DNA of 64,000 nucleotides from Thiosocius sp942490985 (GCA_942490985.1 CALNYW010000002.1:377409-441408), one strand, 5' to 3'. Shown: positions 56,063-64,000, numbered from the stretch's first letter. Notes: a model not told the origin generated them from the letters alone. Numbers and translations are program-made.

Positions 56063-56114
56063 GAAATGGGGTCGGTGACGAATGAGAATTATTTGTCACC
56101 GACCCCCCTTTTTG
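56063..56114. repeat. Second inverted-repeat family (GGGGTCGGTGACG), copy 2
   Basis: GAAATGGGGTCGGTGACGAA, TGAGAATTATTTG and TCACCGACCCCCC. The stem GGGGTCGGTGA/TCACCGACCCC is perfect over 11 bp, with a T run after it. It is a more complete copy than that at 52804. Confidence 0.88.
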
Positions 56115-56139
56115 CTTTTTGATCGCGAGCAGCAGGGGG

Positions 56140-56187
56140 GGATATGTTCTTGACATATCCCTATCCTGCGCTAACGTTGGGATATGT
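56140..56187. promoter_or_regulatory. Operator region of the VapBC module
   Basis: GGATATGT (56140-56147) and ACATATCC (56153-56160) are inverted around five bases. A third half-site, GGATATGT, lies at 56180-56187, one to two helical turns on, and 16 bases before the vapB start. Such arrays of half-sites are typical of VapBC autoregulation. Confidence 0.75.
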
Positions 56188-56203
56188 CTTACGGATATAC
56201 ACG

Positions 56204-56449
56204 GTGAGCCTGTTGAAAAAAGTTCATACCAAGGTTTTTAAGAGCAACAAGAGCCAGGCGGTGCGATTGCCGAAGCCGGTAGCGCTGCCAGATACCGTCG
56301 TCGAGATCGAAATTGTCGCGGTGGGCAACACACGGATCATCACCCCGGCAGGCAGTTCATGGGACGAGTGGTTCGATGGCCCGGGCGTGAGCGGCGACTT
56401 TATGGCCTCCAGAGAGCAGCCGCAGGACCAAGAACGCGAGTTGCTGTAG
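56204..56449 (+). CDS. vapB: VapB-type antitoxin (SpoVT/AbrB-like)
   Basis: 81 residues from GTG 56204 (SLLKKVHTKVFKSNKSQAVR then LPKPVALPDTVVEIEIV). The swapped-hairpin AbrB motif KVFxxxxSQAVRLPK is the VapB hallmark. The acidic C-terminus (SWDEWFDGPGVSGDFMASRE) binds the toxin. The stop overlaps the toxin start (TAGTG). Confidence 0.9.
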   Translation: MSLLKKVHTKVFKSNKSQAVRLPKPVALPDTVVEIEIVAVGNTRIITPAGSSWDEWFDGPGVSGDFMASREQPQDQERELL

Positions 56450-56847
56450 TGCTGAAGTTCATGTTGGACACCAACATTGTGATCTATACGATCAAGAATC
56501 GGCCCGCGGCTGTCAGAAAAGCGTTCTTGCGACACGAGGGACAGATGTGCATCTCCTCAGTCACCTGGGGCGAACTGGTTTACGGGGCGGAGAGGTCATC
56601 GCAACCTGAGCGAAATTTGGCCGACATAGAGGGATTGGCGGCGCGGCTCGAGCTAGCGTCTTTTGACGCCTCGGCGGCTACGCATTTCGGGCAGTTGCGG
56701 GCTGAGTTGTATGACGCGGGCAAACCGATTGGGCCCTACGACATGATGATCGCAGGCCATGCGAGAGCATTGGGTTTGGTGCTTATAACGAACAATCTCA
56801 ACGAATTCGAACGCGTTCCAGGGCTGCGCGTTGAGAATTGGACCTAA
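56449..56847 (+). CDS. vapC: VapC toxin (PIN domain)
   Basis: 132 residues from GTG 56449; an ATG at 56461 is the alternative. FMLDTNIVIYTIKNRPAAVR, then SSVTWGELVYGAERSS, and PIGPYDMMIAGHARALGLVL with TNNLNEFERV: the four conserved acidic positions of VapC. This subgroup cleaves initiator tRNA in several species. Paired with vapB directly upstream. Confidence 0.93.
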   Translation: MLKFMLDTNIVIYTIKNRPAAVRKAFLRHEGQMCISSVTWGELVYGAERSSQPERNLADIEGLAARLELASFDASAATHFGQLRAELYDAGKPIGPYDMMIAGHARALGLVLITNNLNEFERVPGLRVENWT

Positions 56848-56980
56848 CCCGAGACGACTCTTTTCTCTGTAGGGCTGCCCTCGATAGGTCGAGATGCAAA
56901 AAAGCAGGTTAGGTTTTGTTCGATCACTCGAATCTCTTTGCGCCGATACCCATATTGACGTGGATTGCCTTGACCAGATA

Positions 56981-57019
56981 GCATTCCTTTATTCCTTACA
57001 AGTGAGGATAAAGGAATGC
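56981..57019. promoter_or_regulatory. Long inverted repeat over the AbrB/PIN module start
   Basis: GCATTCCTTTAT (56981-56992) and ATAAAGGAATGC (57008-57019) are exact 12-bp inverted arms with 15 bases between. The right arm contains the AAAGGA ribosome-binding site and the ATG of the antitoxin. It may act as operator, as an RNA hairpin hiding the start, or both. Confidence 0.75.
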
Positions 57020-57240
57020 TGGCCAAGAAGACGTCGAAGAACCAGATCACGCTGCCGAAAGCTATCGCGGACCGTTTTCCGGATGCGGTCTATTTTGATG
57101 TCACGACCGAAGACGGCCACATCGTTCTTGTGCCGTTACGCCCTGAAAAAGCCAATTCGGTCAGATCAAAACTCGCCGACATGGGAATCCGTGAATCCGA
57201 TGTCGCCGATGCGATCGCCTGGGCTAGACGCGACGAATGA
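57016..57240 (+). CDS. AbrB-type antitoxin of a PIN toxin
   Basis: 74 residues. Swapped-hairpin AbrB motif: MLAKKTSKNQITLPKAIADR followed by FPDAVYFDVTTEDGHIVLVP. The C-terminal helices (VRSKLADMGIRESDVADAIA) are the presumed toxin-binding part. It overlaps the toxin by four bases (ATGA). Confidence 0.85.
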   Translation: MLAKKTSKNQITLPKAIADRFPDAVYFDVTTEDGHIVLVPLRPEKANSVRSKLADMGIRESDVADAIAWARRDE

Positions 57241-57656
57241 GGACCCGAGCCGTCTGCGATACCAACACGGTGGTATCAGCGCTGCTTTTTCAACAGGGCA
57301 GTCTGGCATGGATGCGAACAGCATGGGCTTCTGGGGCCATCGTTCCAGTGGTCTGCAAAGAAACGGTGGATGAGCTGCTTCGCGTATTGGCTTACCCGAA
57401 ATTCAAGTTGTCGAGGGCGGCGATAGACGACCTGTTGGATGACTTCCTTCCGTTCGCCGACGTGCATGCGTTGACTCCCGCGACCTGGCCAGACTGTCGG
57501 GATGAAAACGATCGTGTTTTTCTCGCGCTCGCCCAGCAGGCCGATGTTGACGCTTTGATCACCGGTGATCGGGATCTGCTCCAAGTCGCTGAGGGATTTC
57601 CGGTCCAGATACTCACGCCCACCGCCGTGAAAGAGGTAATCGGCTATAGCGGTTAG
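57237..57656 (+). CDS. PIN-domain toxin (PIN_3 family)
   Basis: 139 residues. RAVCDTNTVVSALLFQQGSL, E in VCKETVDELLRVLAYPKFKL, and CRDENDRVFLALAQQADVDA with LITGDRDLL: the pattern of the putative-toxin PIN family related to VapC. It is translated with the AbrB-type antitoxin immediately upstream. Intact. Confidence 0.9.
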   Translation: MRTRAVCDTNTVVSALLFQQGSLAWMRTAWASGAIVPVVCKETVDELLRVLAYPKFKLSRAAIDDLLDDFLPFADVHALTPATWPDCRDENDRVFLALAQQADVDALITGDRDLLQVAEGFPVQILTPTAVKEVIGYSG

Positions 57657-57689
57657 CCTGTGTAACCCGACCCCTTTTCCACTCTGGAT

Positions 57690-57772
57690 CGCTCTTGATC
57701 GAAGTGTCGTGGGCCGCCATTGGCGTAGGGCAGGCGCTGCCTGCCGTCGGCGGATGAAACCCGCCCTGCCAT
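57690..57772. repeat. Dispersed double-hairpin repeat
   Basis: GATCGAAGTGTCGTGGGCCG, CCATTGGCGTAGGGCAGGCG, CTGCCTGCCGTCGGCGGATG and AAACCCGCCCTGCC follow the same order as the copy at 53003-53085. It lies between the last TA module and the convergent fumarase gene. Confidence 0.85.
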
Positions 57773-57799
57773 GAGAAACTTCTTGCGAGAACCGGCTGT

Positions 57800-59323
57800 T
57801 CAGCCTTTCGCGTGTTTGAGATCCGCAATCTTCACCCGCCACTCCGCCGGGCCGGTCTCGTGCACCGACTCGCCGTGGCTGTCGACGGCGACGGTGACCG
57901 GCATGTCTTCGACCTCGAACTCGTAGATCGCCTCCATGCCGAGTTCTTCGAAGGCCAGTACCTTGGCTGAGCGGATAGCCTGCGAGACCAGGTAGGCCGC
58001 ACCGCCGACCGCCATCAGGTAGGCCGCCTTGTGTTTCTTGATCGCCTCGATCGCGACCGGGCCGCGCTCGGCCTTGCCGACCATGCCGATCAGGCCGGTC
58101 TTGGCCAGCATCATCTCGGTGAACTTGTCCATCCGCGTGGCGGTGGTCGGGCCGGCCGGACCGACCGCCTCGTCGCGCACCGGGTCGACCGGGCCGACGT
58201 AGTAGATCAGCCGGTTGGTGAAGTCGACGCCCTCGGGCAGCCCCTGGCCGCTGTCGAGCAGTTCCTGGATGCGCTTGTGCGCGGCATCGCGGCCGGTCAG
58301 CAGCTTGCCGTTGAGCAGCAGCCGGTCGCCGGGTTGCCAGCTCTGCACCTCGGCGGGAGTGAGGGTGTCGATATTGACCCGCTTGGCCGATGCGCTGGCC
58401 TGCCAGGTGACGTCCGGCCAGTCGTCCAGCTTGGGTGGCGTCAGCACCGCCGGACCGCTCCCATCGAGGTGGAATTCGATATGCCTTGTCGCCGCGCAGT
58501 TGGGGATCATGCCGACCGGCAGCGATGCCGCGTGGGTCGGGTAGTCAAGAATTTTTACATCGACCACGGTGGTCAGGCCGCCGAGCCCCTGCGCGCCGAT
58601 ACCGAGCGCGTTGACCTTGTCGAAGATCTCCAGGCGCAGTTCCTCGATCGGGTTCTGCGCGCCGCGTGCGCGCACCTCATCGATGTCGATCGGTGCCATC
58701 AGCGATTCCTTGGCCAACAGCAGCGCCTTCTCGGCGGTGCCGCCGATGCCGATGCCGAGCACCCCGGGCGGGCACCAGCCGGCGCCCATCGTCGGCAGGG
58801 TCTTGATCACCCAGTCGACCAGGCTGTCGCTGGGGTTCAGGATCGTGAACTTCGACTTGTTCTCCGAGCCGCCGCCCTTGGCGGCCAGCGCGATCTCCAA
58901 CCGATCGCCGGGCACGATGTCGGTGTAGATGATCGCCGGGGTGTTGTCGCCGGTATTCTTGCGCGCGCCGATCGGCGGATTGACCATCGAGGCGCGCAGT
59001 TTGTTGTCCGGGTGCAGGTAGGCCTGGCGCACGCCCTCGTTGATCATGTCGTTGAGCGCCATGTCGCCGTCGAAGCGGACATTCATCCCGACCTTCAGAA
59101 AAACCACCACGGCGCCGGTGTCCTGGCAGATCGGCCGGTGACCTTCCGCGCACAGCCGCGAGTTGGTCAGGATCTGCGCCAACGCGTCTTTGGCGGCCGG
59201 CGACTGTTCGCGTTCATACGCACGACCGACCGCCTGGATGTAGTCCAGCGGGTGATAGTAGGAGATAAACTGCAGCGCATCGGCGATGCTCTGGATCAGG
59301 TCGGCTTGCTTGATTGTCGTCAT
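57800..59323 (-). CDS. Class I (iron-sulfur) fumarate hydratase
   Basis: 507 residues from ATG 59323 (MTTIKQADLIQSIADALQFI); the open frame extends upstream but without family similarity. The alpha part holds the cluster cysteine in PICQDTGAVVVFLKVG and GAGWCPPGVLGIGIGG; a third candidate is in MIPNCAATRHIEF. The beta part (about 330-505) contains TATRMDKFTEMMLAKTGLIG. It interconverts fumarate and malate in the TCA cycle with an oxygen-labile 4Fe-4S cluster. Full length. A relic of a similar C-terminus lies at 54.1 kb. Confidence 0.95.
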   Translation of the reverse strand: MTTIKQADLIQSIADALQFISYYHPLDYIQAVGRAYEREQSPAAKDALAQILTNSRLCAEGHRPICQDTGAVVVFLKVGMNVRFDGDMALNDMINEGVRQAYLHPDNKLRASMVNPPIGARKNTGDNTPAIIYTDIVPGDRLEIALAAKGGGSENKSKFTILNPSDSLVDWVIKTLPTMGAGWCPPGVLGIGIGGTAEKALLLAKESLMAPIDIDEVRARGAQNPIEELRLEIFDKVNALGIGAQGLGGLTTVVDVKILDYPTHAASLPVGMIPNCAATRHIEFHLDGSGPAVLTPPKLDDWPDVTWQASASAKRVNIDTLTPAEVQSWQPGDRLLLNGKLLTGRDAAHKRIQELLDSGQGLPEGVDFTNRLIYYVGPVDPVRDEAVGPAGPTTATRMDKFTEMMLAKTGLIGMVGKAERGPVAIEAIKKHKAAYLMAVGGAAYLVSQAIRSAKVLAFEELGMEAIYEFEVEDMPVTVAVDSHGESVHETGPAEWRVKIADLKHAKG

Positions 59324-59548
59324 GGTTCGCGGTTTCCCATCACTCAACTCGGCCAATAAGTCTGCGGCCGCGGGGCAGAGCGCCCGGGCGCAGGTCGGTG
59401 GTCCTGCGTGACCGACCATCATACCCAGGCCGGCTCCAGCGTGCAGAACGCCCAGCGGCATCGACCGGGGCGTTCGTGTAGCCTGCCGGACAGTGGAACC
59501 CCCGATGTTATCTGCAATCGAATCTTCGTAACTCTGTTGGACAACGCT

Positions 59549-60271
59549 ATGCCCCTTGACCCACGCATCTCTCTGTTTGGACTGTTCACTGCCGTGATAT
59601 CCCTAACGGCAACCTTGCCGGCGTTTGCGGCTACCGATGTGTCGGCTTGCAGTGATGTCTTGCAGCCCTACCGTGCGATGTATTCGTCTGAAGTGAAGGG
59701 CATTGCCATGACCGGCCGCCGCGAGCTGAAACAGACCGCACCGGACCAGTTCGAGTTGTCGCACACTGCCGAGACATTCGGTGCCCGCATCACCGAGCGC
59801 TCGCTATTCAAGCGCGAAAAAAACGCCTTGCACATGCGTCGGTATTCGTACGACCGCTCCATTTTTGGGGTGAAGAAAAAGGAACATGTCGCATTCGATG
59901 CGACCAAGCGGGCTGTTTATTCAAGAGATCAAGCGTTGCCGTGGTCTGATGACTACCTGGATGGCTTGAGCTACCAACTGGCCTTGCGTTGTGATCTCGC
60001 GCAAGGCAAGAAGACCGTCACTTACCCGGTCGTTCGGCGTGGCAAGGTCAGGCAATACACATTTTCGCGCATGGGCACGGCGACTCTCGAGACACCGCTC
60101 GGGATCCTTGAGACCGTGATCGTTGACCGCGTTCGGGAAGATGACGAACGCACAACGCGCATCTGGTTTGCGCCAACGCTGAACCATGCGATGGTCAAGC
60201 TGGAACAGTTCGAGAAGGAAGACGGCTCGAAAATTACGCTGGCGATCGAATCGCTGACGTTTGAAGACTGA
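59549..60271 (+). CDS. DUF3108-type secreted protein
   Basis: 240 residues from ATG 59549. Sec signal (about 1-27, ATLPAFAATD), then a beta-rich domain: YRAMYSSEVKGIAMTGRREL, QFELSHTAETFGARITERSL and later VVRRGKVRQYTFSRMGTATL with ETVIVDRVREDDERTTRIWF and APTLNHAMVKLEQ. This is the DUF3108 pattern, periplasmic and probably lipocalin-like, often near outer-membrane biogenesis genes. No function is established. It is divergent from the fumarase gene. Confidence 0.8.
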   Translation: MPLDPRISLFGLFTAVISLTATLPAFAATDVSACSDVLQPYRAMYSSEVKGIAMTGRRELKQTAPDQFELSHTAETFGARITERSLFKREKNALHMRRYSYDRSIFGVKKKEHVAFDATKRAVYSRDQALPWSDDYLDGLSYQLALRCDLAQGKKTVTYPVVRRGKVRQYTFSRMGTATLETPLGILETVIVDRVREDDERTTRIWFAPTLNHAMVKLEQFEKEDGSKITLAIESLTFED

Positions 60272-60337
60272 TCTCTAGACGCGGGAACTTGACCCCCTTC
60301 CAAAGACCGTCGTGATGCGTTCTTTACACGGCTCCCA

Positions 60338-60570
60338 TTGAGCGCCGTCGTCGGCGAGGAGAAACCGAACAAGGTGGTTACACCGATCCTCGACGTCTCG
60401 ACCTTCTATCCGATTAGGGGCGATGAAAGCTACCACCAGGATTACTACAGGCGCAGTTAGCTAAGCTGCAAGTATTACCGCGGGGTTGCGGGCGCGACAA
60501 GCGCCTGGCCGAGATCTGGGGTGAGTGCGCAGAAAGCCAGCGATGCGCTGCGATCGACCGATGACTGCAT
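60338..60570 (+). pseudogene. Relic of peptide methionine sulfoxide reductase MsrA
   Basis: One frame gives EKPNKVVTPILDVSTFYPIR and GDESYHQDYYRRS, then in another frame (from about 60487) CGRDKRLAEIWGE. This is the MsrA C-terminal pattern (TFYPAEDYHQDYY, then CGRDxRLxELWG). The N-terminal two thirds, with the catalytic Cys, are missing, and stops and a frameshift break the rest. The remaining bases to 60708 hold no other gene I recognise. Confidence 0.72.
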
Positions 60571-60708
60571 AACCGACCGACCGACTGGCCGGCCAGTCGG
60601 GACCGTTGTTGCGCGCGTTTTCAGGCACTTGGCAGCGAGGCTATTGCGTCGCGCCGAAATAAACAGGTAGAGTGCAAGGCCATCGAGTCATCACCCAAGG
60701 ATCGGGGA

Positions 60709-62916
60709 ATGCCGCTGAGCAAGGAATGCGAACGCGACACCGGGCTTGCCTGTCTGGTACAAATCGCCCGCTATCATCATCTCGCTGCCGATGCGCAGCA
60801 CATCGCCCATGAGGCCGGTTTATCGTCGCTGTTCGGCGTCGATGACATCGTTCGGGCCGGCCGTCGTCTGGGGTTGAAGACCCGTTCGATTCATCTAGGG
60901 CTGGATGCACTGGCAGATATGCCACTGCCGGCCATTGCCCAACGCGCCGATGGTGGTTTCCTGATCGTCGCCGGCGTGCGGCCGGACCAGGTGTTGGTCC
61001 AGGCCGTGACCGAGGCCGCGCCGCAGACCCTGACGCACGCGGAATTCGACGCATTGTGGTCCGGGCAGGTGGTGCTGTTTACGCGTCGCGTGTCAGCAAC
61101 GTCCGATGCGCGCGGTTTTGGTTTCTCCTGGTTTATTCCGGCGATCGTCAAACACCGCAAGCTGTTCGCCGAGGTGCTGGTCGCATCGTTTTTCATTCAG
61201 CTGCTGGCGCTGGTCACGCCGCTGTTTTTTCAGGTCATTATCGACAAGGTGCTGGTCCATCGTGGGCTGACCACGCTCGACGTGGTCGCGATCGGACTGC
61301 TGGCGGTGTCGCTCTTCGACGTGGTGCTGAACGCGCTGCGCAACTACGTCTTCTCGCACACCACCAACCGTGTCGACGTGATGCTCGGTGCGAAGTTGTT
61401 CGGTCACCTGCTGCAGTTGCCACTGGCCTACTTCGAGGCGCGGCGGGTCGGTGACTCCGTCGCGCGGGTCCGCGAGCTGGAGAACATCCGTAATTTTCTC
61501 ACCGGCTCGTCGCTGACCCTGGTGATCGATCTGCTGTTCACACTGGTGTTCTTCGTGGTGCTGTACATCTACAGCCCAACACTGACGGCCATCGTTGCGG
61601 CGGCGATCCCGTTCTACATCGTGTTGTCGGCCGTGGTCACGCCGATCCTGCGCCATCGCCTCGACGAAAAATTCAATCGCGGTGCCGAAAACCAGGCCTT
61701 TCTGGTCGAGTCGGTGACTGGCATGCAGACGCTGAAGGCGATGGCGGTAGAGCCGCAGATGCAACGTCGTTGGGAGGACCAGCTGGCCGGCTATGTCGGC
61801 GCGAGCTTTCGCGCCGCGAACCTCGGCAATATCGCCAGCCAGGCCGCGTCCTTCGTCAACAAGGTCACCGTGGTGCTGATCTTGTGGATCGGTGCGACGC
61901 TGGTCATGCAAGGCGAGCTCTCGGTCGGGCAGCTGATCGCATTCAACATGATCGCCGGGCGCGTCAGCGGGCCGATCCTGCGGCTGGTGCAACTCTGGCA
62001 GGATTTTCAGCAGGCCGGTCTGTCGGTCAGGCGCCTGGCCGACATCCTAAATACGCCGACCGAGCCCGGCTACCAGCCGGGTCGCGCGACGCTGCCGGCA
62101 TTGCAGGGCGCGGTGCGCTTCGATCATGTCAGCTTTCGTTACGCGCCGAATCGACCGGCCGTGCTGCAGTCGATCGATCTCGATATCAGACCGGGCGAGG
62201 TGGTCGGCATCGTCGGTCGGTCTGGGTCCGGCAAGAGTACGCTGACCAAGTTGATCCAGCGGCTGTACGTACCAGAACAGGGCCGCGTGCTGATCGACGG
62301 GGTCGATCTCGCCCTGGTGCAGCCGGCGTGGCTGCGGCGCCAGGTCGGCGTGGTCATGCAGGAAAATTTTCTGTTCAACCGCAGCGTGCGCGAAAACATC
62401 GCGCTGGCGAATCCCGGCCTACCGATGGCGCCGGTGATCGAGGCGGCCAAGCAGGCCGGTGCGCATGACTTTATCCTTGAGCTGCCCGAGGGCTACGACA
62501 CCCTGGTCGGCGAACAGGGCGCGAACCTGTCCGGCGGGCAACGCCAGCGTATCGCGATCGCACGTGCCCTGGTGACGGATCCGAAGGTGCTGATTCTCGA
62601 CGAGGCGACCAGCGCGTTGGATTATGAATCCGAACGAATTATCCAGCGCAATATGCGGTCGATCTGCCACGGACGGACCGTGTTTATCATTGCCCATCGT
62701 CTCAGTGCCGTGCGGATGGCCGATAGAATCCTGGTCATCGACGCAGGCAGGCTGGTCGAGCAGGGCAGTCATGACGCATTGATCGACCAGCAGGGTGTCT
62801 ATGCGCGATTGCACGCGATGCAGGGTGGATTGGCGGTGACCAGGAATCGAAGCCCAAGGCGCGGCGATCGTTCAATGGCCATGCCGATGCCGCCGTCTGT
62901 CGGTGAGCCCGCATGA
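60709..62916 (+). CDS. lapB: Type I secretion ABC transporter (LapB/HlyB type)
   Basis: 735 residues. Residues 1-130 are a C39-like domain in which the catalytic Cys is lost (ERDTGLACLVQIARYH has DTG where peptidases have DCG), as in RTX exporters that do not cleave a leader. An ABC transmembrane domain (about 150-430, six TM) and ATPase follow: Walker A GRSGSGKST, signature LSGGQRQR, Walker B VLILDEATSALD, and H in IAHRLSAV. It exports a large unfolded substrate with a C-terminal signal. Its stop overlaps the adaptor gene (ATGA). LapB identity is inferred from the LapG/LapD pair at the other end. Confidence 0.85.
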   Translation: MPLSKECERDTGLACLVQIARYHHLAADAQHIAHEAGLSSLFGVDDIVRAGRRLGLKTRSIHLGLDALADMPLPAIAQRADGGFLIVAGVRPDQVLVQAVTEAAPQTLTHAEFDALWSGQVVLFTRRVSATSDARGFGFSWFIPAIVKHRKLFAEVLVASFFIQLLALVTPLFFQVIIDKVLVHRGLTTLDVVAIGLLAVSLFDVVLNALRNYVFSHTTNRVDVMLGAKLFGHLLQLPLAYFEARRVGDSVARVRELENIRNFLTGSSLTLVIDLLFTLVFFVVLYIYSPTLTAIVAAAIPFYIVLSAVVTPILRHRLDEKFNRGAENQAFLVESVTGMQTLKAMAVEPQMQRRWEDQLAGYVGASFRAANLGNIASQAASFVNKVTVVLILWIGATLVMQGELSVGQLIAFNMIAGRVSGPILRLVQLWQDFQQAGLSVRRLADILNTPTEPGYQPGRATLPALQGAVRFDHVSFRYAPNRPAVLQSIDLDIRPGEVVGIVGRSGSGKSTLTKLIQRLYVPEQGRVLIDGVDLALVQPAWLRRQVGVVMQENFLFNRSVRENIALANPGLPMAPVIEAAKQAGAHDFILELPEGYDTLVGEQGANLSGGQRQRIAIARALVTDPKVLILDEATSALDYESERIIQRNMRSICHGRTVFIIAHRLSAVRMADRILVIDAGRLVEQGSHDALIDQQGVYARLHAMQGGLAVTRNRSPRRGDRSMAMPMPPSVGEPA

Positions 62917-64000
62917 AATCGACTGCACACACCGGGTTTTTGCCGGCGGCGATGGAGATCCAGGCATCACCGCCGTCGCCTGCCGGTCGGGCGACGGTAT
63001 GGGTCATCATTGTGCTTTTTTCGGCCGCGGTGGTCTGGGCGAGCATCGGAAAAGTCGACATGGTGGCGGTTGCATCGGGTCGGATCATCCCGAGCGGGCA
63101 TACCAAGACCGTGCAGCCGCTCGAGATCGGCACCGTGGCCGCGATTCATGTCAGCGAAGGACAGCGGGTCGAAGCGGGCGATGTCTTGATCGAGCTCGAT
63201 CGCAGCAGTGTCAGGGCCGATGTCGATCGCTTGCTCAGTGAGCGCGATACCGCGGCCCGGGAGATTGCGCGATTTAAGCAGCTATCGGCCTGGCTGGCAG
63301 ATGACGCGGCCCCGACGACGGATGCCTTGCTGGCCGTAAACGATGTGCTGTTGCTTCGCCAGTGGCGCGAGTTTGAAGACCGACTCAGCGTCTTGCAGCG
63401 TGAACGCGATCGACAGGTCGCAGAACAACGCAGCGCCCAGCAACAGGCGGACAAGCTAAAGGCTGTTCTGCCCATTGTCGTTCGTCGGGCCAAAGACCAG
63501 CGCGGTCTCGCCGCGCAGAAGCTGCTGCCCGAACAGCAGTACCTGGAGACCGAACAGGAACGCCTCGAAACCCTGCACGATCTGCGCACCCACAACAGCC
63601 GGGTGGAAGAGTTGGCAGCCGCCACCCAGGAACTCGATGCCCGAATGATGTTCACCCGCAGCGAGTTCCACCGCCAGGTGCTGGAACGCCTCGAAGAGGC
63701 CGAACGCAGGCTTGCCGCAACGAGCCAGGAGTTGATCAAGGCCAGCGCCCGTGCCAAAGCACAGACCATCACATCTCCAGTGGACGGTGTTGTGCAGCAG
63801 CTGGCGATTCATAATGTCGGTGCAATCGTCACCCCGGCCCAGGAGCTGATGGTGATCGTGCCGCGAGGCGAGGCGCTGGAGGTCGAAGCGATCCTCGAGA
63901 ATAAGGATATCGGCTTCGTCGAGGTCGGCCAGCAGGCCGAGATAAAGGTGGATACCTTCCCCTTCACCAAGTACGGCACCATCGCTGGCGAGATTACCGG
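62913..64000 (+). CDS. lapC: Type I secretion membrane-fusion protein (HlyD/LapC type), truncated by window
   Basis: At least 362 residues, open at the right edge. A cytoplasmic start is followed by one TM helix (about 27-48, TVWVIIVLFSAAVVWASIGK). The first lipoyl half is TVQPLEIGTVAAIHVSEGQR with VEAGDVLIELD, then comes a long coiled-coil hairpin (about 100-280), the return lipoyl half TSPVDGVVQQLAIHNVGAIV, and the beta-barrel domain beginning VEAILENKDIGFVEVGQQAE. It bridges the ABC exporter to an outer-membrane TolC-like channel. Start overlaps the ABC stop, so the two are one operon. Confidence 0.88.
   Translation, partial: MKSTAHTGFLPAAMEIQASPPSPAGRATVWVIIVLFSAAVVWASIGKVDMVAVASGRIIPSGHTKTVQPLEIGTVAAIHVSEGQRVEAGDVLIELDRSSVRADVDRLLSERDTAAREIARFKQLSAWLADDAAPTTDALLAVNDVLLLRQWREFEDRLSVLQRERDRQVAEQRSAQQQADKLKAVLPIVVRRAKDQRGLAAQKLLPEQQYLETEQERLETLHDLRTHNSRVEELAAATQELDARMMFTRSEFHRQVLERLEEAERRLAATSQELIKASARAKAQTITSPVDGVVQQLAIHNVGAIVTPAQELMVIVPRGEALEVEAILENKDIGFVEVGQQAEIKVDTFPFTKYGTIAGEIT

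Noticed and set aside
58031..59359. 442-codon forward frame opposite fumarase
   Set aside because: Antisense shadow; the fumarase reading on the reverse strand is full length with cluster cysteines.

Overview
The window looks like chromosomal DNA of a GC-rich environmental gammaproteobacterium. The core gene order ilvI-ilvH-ilvC-pssA-leuA, a complete pstSCAB-phoU operon behind a Pho box, the start of fabA, class I fumarase, RF3, and a PEP-CTERM/exosortase-type surface system all fit sulfur-oxidiser or Chromatiales-like lineages. I cannot name a species, and I saw no rRNA, tRNA, CRISPR array or complete phage.

Layout. 1-28.3 kb is dense, intact core genome: the start of fabA, a response regulator with an anti-sigma-type ATPase domain, proS, a LapG/LapD pair (c-di-GMP control of adhesin cleavage), pstSCAB-phoU, small hypotheticals, xthA, an alpha/beta hydrolase, two DUF4124 proteins, mtaB, rmuC, the branched-chain amino-acid genes, a 63-bp tandem hairpin array, pssA, leuA, a family-4 uracil-DNA glycosylase, rimI, prfC and a bolA-type gene. 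28.4-34 kb is an accessory patch: two toxin-antitoxin (TA) modules, a REP-associated transposase with its repeats, a nucleotidyltransferase-fold protein, and a scrap heap of truncated genes (a second prfC 3' part joined to a broken acyltransferase, and an IS3 relic).

33.9-50.5 kb is an exosortase/PEP-CTERM-type locus: a TPR lipoprotein (PrsT-like), a PEP-CTERM protein behind a sigma-54-type promoter, and a leftward operon of about 10.5 kb. In order, the operon encodes a FeeM/LuxI-like acyltransferase, a ThiF/E1-like enzyme, a nitroreductase-like protein, a membrane-fusion adaptor, an RND pump, a sugar epimerase, a glycosyltransferase and a hexapeptide acyltransferase, with a second acyltransferase transcribed divergently. 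I read the operon as making and exporting an acylated, possibly glycosylated small molecule. Many of its genes carry single-base indels, so either it is decaying or this stretch of consensus is poor.

50.8-57.7 kb holds six TA modules (two MntA/HepT, four PIN-domain pairs) separated by several families of hairpin repeats. It includes a duplicated block whose second copy differs almost only by deletions and follows an 18-G run, which suggests an assembly problem. 57.8-64 kb returns to intact genes: class I fumarase, a DUF3108 protein, an msrA remnant, and a type I secretion ABC transporter plus adaptor running off the right edge. This exporter may be the partner of the LapG/LapD pair at the left end.

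Two recurring themes: both accessory patches lie between a core gene and a decayed copy of that gene's 3' part (prfC and fumarase), and the same small repeats punctuate both patches.
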